From Anthropogastromicrobium sp963604075 (lineage in GTDB: Bacteria > Bacillota > Clostridia > Lachnospirales > Lachnospiraceae): DNA of 19,143 bases. The stretch is taken from positions 1 through 19,143 of the forward strand of contig CAVCPW010000118.1 of NCBI GenBank assembly GCA_963604075.1, in the 5' to 3' direction. Of the stretch, positions 14,680 to 19,143 are shown in pieces. A program made the position numbers and the translations under genes. Position 1 is the first letter of the stretch, and every line of letters begins with the position of its first letter. The notes beneath the pieces are model-generated. The model made no database searches, was not told where the DNA came from, and saw nothing but the letters and a program-made list of their open reading frames with translations.

Positions 14680-15729
14680 ATGAATCAGCAGAATCTGGCG
14701 GTTATTTTCGGAGGGCAGTCCTCTGAACATGAGATTTCATGTATGTCCGCATCCAATATTATTCAGTGCATCGATGCACAGCGTTACAATATTATTTTAG
14801 TAGGAATCACAAAGGAAGGCCATTGGGTGGAGGCAGCAAATTTAGAAGCTGTTCAGGACGGTAGTTGGAAGCAGTCAGACACTAGCATCGTGTTGTCCCC
14901 GGATGCAACAAAGAAGGGCTTATATCGCATTAGTGATGATGGAAATACAGAATTTGTTCATCTCGATGTAATCTTCCCAGTACTTCACGGTCTGTATGGA
15001 GAGGACGGAACTGTTCAAGGCTTATTTAAACTGTCTGGCATTCCGTTTGTCGGCTGCGGTATTTTTGCATCAGCTGCCGGTATGGATAAGTTGTATACAA
15101 AGGTGATTGTCGATACACTTGGTATTCGTCAGGCAAAATATGTTCCAGTCTACAAGGAAGAGCTGCCGCAGATGGATGAGGTTGTTGCAAGAGTTGAGAG
15201 TAAGTTAGATTATCCGGTATTTGTTAAGCCGTCAAGAGCCGGCTCTTCTAAGGGTGTAAATAAGGCTGCAAATCGAGAGCAGCTTAAGAGTGCACTTATT
15301 GAAGCAGCTGACAATGACAGAAAGATTCTCGTAGAGGAGACTATTATCGGCCGAGAGGTTGAGTGTGCCGTTCTTGGAAATCTGGACGTAAAAGCTTCTG
15401 GTGTTGGCGAGATTCTTTCAGCAGATGAATTCTACGATTTTGATGCGAAATATTACAATTCTGAGTCTAAGACACTGGTTGACCCACCGATGCCGGGAAA
15501 TATGCGTGAGCAGATTCGCGAAGACGCAGTAAAGATCTTTAAGTCACTTGACGGAAGAGGACTGTCTAGAGTCGATTTCTTTCTGACAGAAAGTGGAGTT
15601 GTATTTAATGAGATCAATACCCTTCCGGGATTTACTGCCATCAGCATGTATCCGATGCTTTGGGAGGCACAGGGCATCCCGAAGAAGGCACTTGTCCAGA
15701 AGCTGATTGACCTTGCATTTGAGCGCTAA
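14680..15729 (+). CDS. ddl: D-alanine--D-alanine ligase
   Basis: A 349-residue ATP-grasp enzyme that joins two D-alanines for peptidoglycan precursors in the cytosol. Seen in order: GGQSSEHEISCMSA near the N-terminus, LHGLYGEDGTVQG, SGIPFVGCG, MDK before the ATP-grasp domain, VEETIIGREVECAV, FDAKYYNSESKT (omega-loop with the Lys-Tyr pair of D-Ala-adding ligases), SRVDFF and FNEINTLPGF. The Lys-Tyr pair argues against a vancomycin-resistance D-Ala-D-lactate ligase. I chose ATG 14680, which begins the typical NLAVIFGG strand; the ribosome binding site (AAAGGG, 14668-14672) is modest. Upstream in-frame codons from 14593 add a sequence unlike the family. A DUF1934 gene follows after 65 bases and a terminator after that, so the two form an operon. 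Confidence 0.96.
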   Translation: MNQQNLAVIFGGQSSEHEISCMSASNIIQCIDAQRYNIILVGITKEGHWVEAANLEAVQDGSWKQSDTSIVLSPDATKKGLYRISDDGNTEFVHLDVIFPVLHGLYGEDGTVQGLFKLSGIPFVGCGIFASAAGMDKLYTKVIVDTLGIRQAKYVPVYKEELPQMDEVVARVESKLDYPVFVKPSRAGSSKGVNKAANREQLKSALIEAADNDRKILVEETIIGREVECAVLGNLDVKASGVGEILSADEFYDFDAKYYNSESKTLVDPPMPGNMREQIREDAVKIFKSLDGRGLSRVDFFLTESGVVFNEINTLPGFTAISMYPMLWEAQGIPKKALVQKLIDLAFER

Positions 15730-15794
15730 GTAAAGTTATATTAAGCGTATTGCACAATGTGTGCAGCGAAATATGGAAAGGCAAGTGAAGAAGT

Positions 15795-16220
15795 ATGACA
15801 AAGGACGTACTTGTAACTGTGCGAGGACTTCAGATGACACCGGACGGGGATGATACGATTGAAGTAACCACGACTGGAAAATATTATGAGAAGGACGGGA
15901 AGCGTTATCTGTTTTATGATGAGATTGGTGATGATACCAACTTGGTTGTAAAAAATTCCATTCAGATTACAGATAAGCATGTGGCGGTCTGTAAAAAAGG
16001 TCTGATCAATGCACAGATGAATTTTGAGAAAGAAAGTAAGCTTGTCAGCATCTATGAGACACCTTATGGACAGATGGAGATGGGAATTTATACTACTGGC
16101 ATTAGTCTGGATGAGCGCGATGACTTTTTGGAGCTGAAGCTAAAGTATCTGCTTGAAATCAATAACCAGCATATCAGTGACAGTGAAATACTGGTTCAGA
16201 TTCGCCCGCAGACAAATTAA
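15795..16220 (+). CDS. DUF1934 (YwiB-like) small beta-barrel protein
   Basis: A 141-residue cytosolic protein matching DUF1934, a calycin-like family that includes Bacillus YwiB, of unknown function. Typical features are the opening VLVTVRGLQ, GKYYEKDGKRYLFYDE, a central NFEKESKLVSIYETPYGQMEMGIYT strand pair and the end KLKYLLEINNQHISDSEILVQI. Strands alternate along almost the whole length, as expected for a barrel. The length is usual. Ribosome binding is modest (GGAAAGG about 12 bases upstream). It follows ddl by 65 bases with no promoter or terminator between, so it is probably co-transcribed with it. Confidence 0.88.
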   Translation: MTKDVLVTVRGLQMTPDGDDTIEVTTTGKYYEKDGKRYLFYDEIGDDTNLVVKNSIQITDKHVAVCKKGLINAQMNFEKESKLVSIYETPYGQMEMGIYTTGISLDERDDFLELKLKYLLEINNQHISDSEILVQIRPQTN

Positions 16221-16229
16221 AAGAGAACA

Positions 16230-16275
16230 AAAGAGACGTGTGTCAAATCTGATACACGTCTCTTTACTGTTTTTA
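16230..16275. terminator. Strong terminator after the ddl operon, possibly bidirectional
   Basis: A 15-bp stem (arms 16230-16244 and 16251-16265, one G-U pair) with a 6-base loop; the 3' arm ends TTT and is followed by ACTGTTTTT. An A-rich stretch on the left gives a T-rich tail on the minus strand, so it may also stop the convergent gene at 16325. Confidence 0.88.
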
Positions 16276-16324
16276 GTGTTTTTAAAAAGATATTCTCTTA
16301 CAAATCTTTCTCTTAAAGAGCAAA

Positions 16325-16840
16325 TTATTTATTTTTCTTTCCCTTAACATCTGTCTTAGCTGCTTTTGGGGAAGTGCTATTCTTTGCTGCGTTGTCAGTC
16401 TTATCCTTCTTAAAGCGAGCAAAGAAACCTTTCTTCTTTGGCGGTGCCGGGATTGCTCCACCACGGACACTCTTAAGCTCAGTGATGTAAATACCGCTGA
16501 TAACAGCCTTTACTTCTTTCTTTACCGGAATGATCTCGTACACCTTCGGGTCAGCAATCAGAGTCATGATTCTAGGACCAACCTTTGCTTTTACAAAAGG
16601 CATCTTCATGCGGCGCATGTACTTTGGAGTCTGCTGCAAAACCATATCAGGAAGGTTTGCATCCTTAAGTTTCATTTTCTTTTTGTCGATAATCAACATG
16701 GATAGCGTTTGTTTCATCGCCTCCATTTGCTCTTGAGAAGCGGCCTGTTTTCTCTGCATTTTGGAGCCTACAAAGTAAAGCACAACCAAAAGCACAAGAA
16801 TTACGGCAAGAATAATTAGCAAAATTTGCCACCAAGTCAT
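16325..16840 (-). CDS. Small single-pass membrane protein of unknown function
   Basis: A 171-residue protein with one N-terminal membrane helix (about residues 4-25, WWQILLIILAVILVLLVVLY). A short charged stretch follows, then a compact cytosolic part (about 50-125), and a Lys/Ala-rich disordered tail from about 130 (PPKKKGFFARFKKDK and onward). The middle contains LPDMVLQQTPKYMRRMKMPFV and VYEIIPVKKEVKAVISGIYI. I know no function for it. AGGAGG lies 7 bases before the ATG, and a near-consensus promoter is at 16893-16921. The highly basic tail would suit contact with nucleic acid, ribosomes or acidic membrane lipids, but this is only inference. It converges on the ddl operon across a shared terminator. 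Confidence 0.8.
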   Translation of the reverse strand: MTWWQILLIILAVILVLLVVLYFVGSKMQRKQAASQEQMEAMKQTLSMLIIDKKKMKLKDANLPDMVLQQTPKYMRRMKMPFVKAKVGPRIMTLIADPKVYEIIPVKKEVKAVISGIYITELKSVRGGAIPAPPKKKGFFARFKKDKTDNAAKNSTSPKAAKTDVKGKKNK

Positions 16841-16861
16841 TTGGCTTCCTCCTATCTATTC

Positions 16862-16880
16862 GTTCTGCCTTCTGCAGAAC
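16862..16880 (-). other. Hairpin at the 5' end of the minus-strand transcript
   Basis: A perfect 7-bp inverted repeat (GTTCTGC 16862-16868, GCAGAAC 16874-16880) with a 5-base loop. It lies between the -10 box (16893-16898) and the ribosome binding site, so it would fall within the first dozen or so bases of the mRNA. It may protect the 5' end. Confidence 0.45.
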
Positions 16881-16892
16881 ATTATCAGAAGC

Positions 16893-16921
16893 ATTATAAC
16901 ATTTTAATAAATAGGTTGCAA
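16893..16921 (-). promoter_or_regulatory. Promoter of the small membrane protein gene
   Basis: Minus strand: TTGCAA (16916-16921), 17-bp spacer, consensus TATAAT (16893-16898). Confidence 0.82.
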
Positions 16922-17019
16922 CACAAATTTGTCATGAAATGAGGTAGAAAAAAGTTTATTTGATTTTATTTATGCGTGTTGCTTTGCAAAATAGCCATAC
17001 TTTTTGTTCCATCTTATTA

Positions 17020-17472
17020 TCATGGCCGAATACCCTTTGACATGTTGCTGTTGTGATAGCGCGGGTCAAGCGTTACATCATCGCCAAACCATTCTGGTGG
17101 AGTAAAGCTGTTAGCAGCTGCCTCATCGGGAAACTCAACTTCGACAAGCAGTATGCCGTTTAAATCCCCATCAAAAATATCCAGCTCGGCAGTCAGATTA
17201 TTTCCAATCGGGATGCGATAGCGCACCTTTGAGATTACGGTGCCGTCTGCTTTTGGAATAAGATGCTCATAGGATTCCTTTGTCAGTGGCAGATTATACT
17301 CCTCACGAACCATCATTCCGGAGCCTTTGTAGGTCATATAATAAGAATCACCGTCTCTTCGCACGCGCACGACTGGGGCAGTACACAGATATCCCTGCTC
17401 AATGCGTGTGTGGGGATATGATTCAAGATTACTAGGAAGCTTAATTGGGACAAATTTACGTTCAATTTCCAT
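17020..17472 (-). CDS. CYTH-domain protein (triphosphate tunnel metalloenzyme family)
   Basis: A 150-residue cytosolic protein. It opens MEIERKF, the ExExK motif (Glu2, Glu4, Lys6) that binds metal and triphosphate in the CYTH/TTM tunnel. Later it shows IEQGYL, VRVRRDGDSYYMTYKG, KVRYRIP, AELDIFDG and LLVEVEFPDEAAA, the alternating charged strands of the eight-stranded tunnel. Bacterial relatives hydrolyse inorganic triphosphate or act as adenylate cyclase or thiamine triphosphatase; for small clostridial members tripolyphosphatase activity is the most likely guess. The length is normal. Only a weak ribosome binding site (AAGAAAGG, about 12 bases upstream) is seen, and no clear promoter or terminator. 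Confidence 0.9.
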   Translation of the reverse strand: MEIERKFVPIKLPSNLESYPHTRIEQGYLCTAPVVRVRRDGDSYYMTYKGSGMMVREEYNLPLTKESYEHLIPKADGTVISKVRYRIPIGNNLTAELDIFDGDLNGILLVEVEFPDEAAANSFTPPEWFGDDVTLDPRYHNSNMSKGIRP

Positions 17473-17790
17473 AAAAATACCGTACCTTTCTTAGTGTGAG
17501 ATCATTTTACTAGTGACAAATTTCAATATTCCAACGAAGCTGATACAGAAGCATTGGGAGTAAATCAGTTTCTTCGTGATAAATGAAAAATATTGATTTA
17601 ATCTGGAAATCAGTTTGCTTTTGTTGTACAATGAGTCTGTCGTACAGGACCATTTCACTTTCGTAGTGTTGTGGCTGCAAATTCATTATACATCGAAAAA
17701 TCTTGTATGACATTTTTTATTTGAAAATATGCAAGGTTTTTAAACTTAAAACTTGTGAAGCGGTGAGAAAAAAGAAAGGCAGGAAAAAAT
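17473..17790. other. AT-rich gap without a supported gene
   Basis: This 318-base divergent region separates the CYTH and DJ-1 genes. A 67-codon minus-strand frame (17510-17713) exists but has no ribosome binding site or recognisable motif. TTGAAA at 17721-17726 could be a -35 box for the DJ-1 gene, but no good -10 follows. No terminator or strong repeat was seen. Confidence 0.5.
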
Positions 17791-18333
17791 ATGGTTTATG
17801 CGTTTATGGCAGACGGTTGTGAAGAAGTAGAAGCACTGGCGGTAATTGATTTGCTTCGCAGAGCAGGAGAAGATGTGGAAATGGTTTCCATACATAATAA
17901 AGAGATGACACAGGGATCCCACGGAATCGGAATTAAGAATGATGTGATGTTAAAGGATATCTTTGTGGATGCGGCAGATACGCTGTTTCTTCCGGGTGGC
18001 GGTGTCGGAACAAAGAACCTAAAGGCATGTGAAGAACTTGGAAAGCTGCTTGTTTCTCACAATGCAAAGGGCGGCCGTATTGCAGCAATTTGTGCTGCAC
18101 CGAGCGCACTTGGCATATTGGGAATTTTAGAGGGAAAGAAGGCAACCTGCTATCCAGGTTTTGAAGAACAGTTAAAGGGAGCTGAGTTTCAGGCGGTTCC
18201 AGTTGTTACCGATGGAAATATTACAACTAGCCGCGGCATGGGTACCTCCATTTTACTTGGACTTGAGCTTGTAAAGCTGTTAAAGGATGAGGAGACATCC
18301 AAGAAGCTTGCACAGGCAATTATGATGCCGTAA
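17791..18333 (+). CDS. DJ-1/PfpI family protein (YajL/DJ-1 clade)
   Basis: A 180-residue cytosolic protein of the DJ-1 superfamily, whose members act as redox sensors, chaperones or glyoxalase/deglycase-like enzymes. Conserved Glu14 (GCEEVE) and reactive Cys101 (AAICAAPSALG) match human DJ-1 Glu18 and Cys106. LFLPGGGVGTKNL, KKATCYPGFE and TSRGMGTSILLGLELV complete the family pattern. The length is standard. The start ATG follows an AGGCAGGA stretch about 6 bases upstream. It seems to be monocistronic; two hairpins lie downstream. The exact activity cannot be told from sequence. Confidence 0.93.
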   Translation: MVYAFMADGCEEVEALAVIDLLRRAGEDVEMVSIHNKEMTQGSHGIGIKNDVMLKDIFVDAADTLFLPGGGVGTKNLKACEELGKLLVSHNAKGGRIAAICAAPSALGILGILEGKKATCYPGFEEQLKGAEFQAVPVVTDGNITTSRGMGTSILLGLELVKLLKDEETSKKLAQAIMMP

Positions 18334-18375
18334 TTGATAGGATGACAATCATTGAACCGTCTTTATAAAACAATA

Positions 18376-18406
18376 TGCCTGTGTGGTATAACTTGCAAGT
18401 CAGGCA
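18376..18406 (+). other. Stem-loop containing a 10-bp palindrome
   Basis: TGCCTG (18376-18381) pairs with CAGGCA (18401-18406). Inside lies the perfect palindrome ACTTGCAAGT (18391-18400). It is 12 bases upstream of the GNRA hairpin. Role unknown. Confidence 0.35.
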
Positions 18407-18418
18407 GATAAAGAGAGG

Positions 18419-18445
18419 CATTGCCGGAAACGGCAGTGATTTTAT
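18419..18445 (+). terminator. Candidate terminator with GAAA tetraloop
   Basis: An 8-bp stem (CATTGCCG 18419-18426, CGGCAGTG 18431-18438, one G-U pair) is closed by a GAAA tetraloop and followed by ATTTTAT. The hairpin is very stable but the T-tract short, so it may be a weak terminator of the DJ-1 gene or another RNA structure. Confidence 0.45.
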
Positions 18446-18503
18446 ATGAGCAAGTAGCAAAGCGGATTGTGAATATCATTGACTTGTTGAAGAAAGAGAA
18501 CTC

Positions 18504-18532
18504 TTGACAATGTGTATACTATAGTATACAAT
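18504..18532 (+). promoter_or_regulatory. Promoter of the XRE regulator gene
   Basis: Perfect TTGACA (18504-18509), 17-bp spacer, TACAAT (18527-18532). Transcription would start near 18539, so the in-frame GTG at 18512 lies upstream of the mRNA and cannot be the start codon. Confidence 0.82.
18513..18530 (+). promoter_or_regulatory. 18-bp perfect palindrome, likely XRE operator
   Basis: TGTATACTATAGTATACA reads identically on both strands. It fills the promoter spacer and overlaps the -10 box, so a bound dimer would block RNA polymerase. The adjacent HTH protein is the natural candidate, i.e. autorepression (inference). Confidence 0.75.
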
Positions 18533-18553
18533 GCAGGCAGGAGGCTCGGATAC

Positions 18554-18844
18554 ATGGAAAACGAAAACTACGAGATTCAAATTGAAAAACAGGCAGAGGC
18601 ACAGGCAAAACGATTGCTGATATATTACAGTCAGCTGAGGAAGCAACAGAAAATGAGTCAGTCAGAATTGGAGCGAATTACCGGATTATCCAGAACGGCA
18701 ATTAACCGCTGTGAAAACGGAAAGTTGATGCCTACAATTCGTTCGATGAATAAACTTCTGGCACCATTGGGATACCGGCTTGGAATTGTTCCACTAGATG
18801 AAGAAAAACAGGATAAAAATGATTATGGTAAAGAAATGCAATAA
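18554..18844 (+). CDS. Small XRE-family (HigA-like) DNA-binding regulator
   Basis: A 96-residue protein with a Cro/C1-type helix-turn-helix (about residues 26-75). The first helices hold KKMSQSELERITGLS-like spacing (MSQSELERITGLSRTAINRCENG), with NRCENGKLMPTIRSMNKLLAPLG as the typical end. The GYRLGIVPLDE strand resembles HigA-type antitoxins. ATG 18554 has AGGAGG 9 bases upstream. A longer GTG start at 18512 is excluded by the promoter. No toxin-like gene lies next to it; DJ-1 and trigger factor are the neighbours. It is therefore either an orphan antitoxin-like gene or a stand-alone regulator, probably controlling itself through the palindrome at 18513-18530. Confidence 0.9.
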   Translation: MENENYEIQIEKQAEAQAKRLLIYYSQLRKQQKMSQSELERITGLSRTAINRCENGKLMPTIRSMNKLLAPLGYRLGIVPLDEEKQDKNDYGKEMQ

Positions 18845-18901
18845 ATGCAATATAGCAAACCATTAATGACCAAGCAAAACCGTAGGAATCGCAATTATCG
18901 C

Positions 18902-18930
18902 TTGCAATTTTGCGGCTTGTGTTGTATAAT
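18902..18930 (+). promoter_or_regulatory. Trigger factor promoter
   Basis: TTGCAA (18902-18907), 17-bp spacer, consensus TATAAT (18925-18930). It gives a leader of about 85 bases before tig. Confidence 0.85.
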
Positions 18931-18943
18931 CGTATATTGCAGA

Positions 18944-18991
18944 CATATGACTAAATTAGATAGTAGTTAGATGTAGCAGGCGTCATATGAC
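18944..18991 (+). repeat. Repeats in the tig leader
   Basis: CATATGAC occurs at 18944-18951 and 18984-18991. Since CATATG is self-complementary, CATATGAC (18944) also pairs with GTCATATG (18982-18989) as an 8-bp stem. Between them is a short direct repeat, TTAGATAGTAG then TTAGATGTAG. All lie in the untranslated leader, upstream of AGGAGG (19008-19013). Confidence 0.5.
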
Positions 18992-19021
18992 AAGGACGAA
19001 AGTTTTTAGGAGGAACCAGTA

Positions 19022-19143
19022 ATGAGTGTACAGGTAGAAAATCTGGAAAAGAGCATGGCAAAGCTGACAATCGAAGTTAGTGCTGAGCAGTTTGAGGCAG
19101 CCATGCAGAAAGCATATATCAATAATAAGGGCAGAATTCAGCT
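19022..19143 (+). CDS. tig: Trigger factor, N-terminal fragment (cut by window end)
   Basis: Forty codons are present: the start of the ribosome-binding domain of trigger factor, the chaperone and prolyl isomerase that meets nascent chains at the ribosome exit. The pattern MSVQVENLEKSMAKLTIEV, then AEQFEAAMQKAY and NNKGRIQ, is the family's N-terminus; the ribosome-binding loop (GFRxGK) would follow just beyond the window. AGGAGG lies 8 bases before the ATG, and a strong promoter is at 18902-18930. In many Firmicutes clpP and clpX follow tig, but this cannot be seen here. Confidence 0.92.
   Translation, partial: MSVQVENLEKSMAKLTIEVSAEQFEAAMQKAYINNKGRIQ

Noticed and set aside
14680..15729. ddl as a vancomycin-resistance (D-Ala-D-lactate or D-Ala-D-Ser) ligase
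   Set aside because: The omega-loop has the Lys-Tyr pair of ordinary D-Ala-D-Ala ligases and no van genes are nearby.
17510..17713. Minus-strand 67-codon frame in the CYTH/DJ-1 gap
   Set aside because: Composition is acceptable but there is no ribosome binding site, promoter or known motif; treated as chance.
18554..18844. Complete toxin-antitoxin system
   Set aside because: The HTH protein is antitoxin-like, but neither neighbour is a toxin; DJ-1 and trigger factor flank it.

Overview
The window looks like chromosomal DNA of a low-to-mid GC Firmicute of class Clostridia, probably Lachnospiraceae. This is an inference from strong AGGAGG ribosome binding sites, sigma-A type promoters (TTGACA/TATAAT with 16-17 bp spacers), a DUF1934 gene, a zinc-ribbon MscL and the general protein style. 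No RNA gene, transposase, phage gene or CRISPR array was seen. Most of the window is ordinary housekeeping and transport sequence with dense, readable regulatory signals.

Layout. (1) 1-3061: a two-gene heterodimeric ABC exporter. The first gene is cut by the window edge, and the pair has one canonical and one degenerate ATP site spread across the two proteins; a terminator follows. (2) 3098-4444: a MATE-family efflux protein. (3) 4479-6700, minus strand: a translationally coupled pair, an internally duplicated DUF1538 membrane protein followed by a tandem PII-like protein. The membrane protein almost certainly starts upstream of its first ATG at a non-AUG codon. (4) 6773-7692: a PHP-family histidinol-phosphatase-like gene with a promoter divergent from the DUF1538 gene. 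(5) 7770-9272: a bidirectional terminator and aminopeptidase C (pepC) on the minus strand. (6) 9414-9899: mscL with a C-terminal zinc ribbon. (7) 9954-13102: a siderophore/cobalamin/haem-type ABC importer (binding protein, FecCD permease, ATPase) preceded by a long hairpin. Between permease and ATPase lies a duplicated ATPase start region with a truncated mini-ORF. (8) 13208-14436: two proteins I do not recognise, one membrane-anchored. (9) 14438-16275: a structured intergenic element, ddl, a DUF1934 gene and a terminator. (10) 16325-17472, minus strand: a small membrane protein and a CYTH-domain protein. (11) 17791-18844: a DJ-1 family protein and a small XRE regulator with an 18-bp perfect palindrome at its own promoter. 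(12) 18902-19143: promoter, structured leader and first codons of trigger factor (tig).

How the genes work together. The two exporter genes form one asymmetric transporter. The importer genes form one uptake system, with iron-complex uptake most likely but the substrate unproven. The DUF1538/PII pair is the best candidate for an under-described system: a predicted transporter with two-fold internal symmetry, co-translated with a protein carrying two PII-like signalling domains. The other genes are individually recognisable and do not obviously form one pathway.
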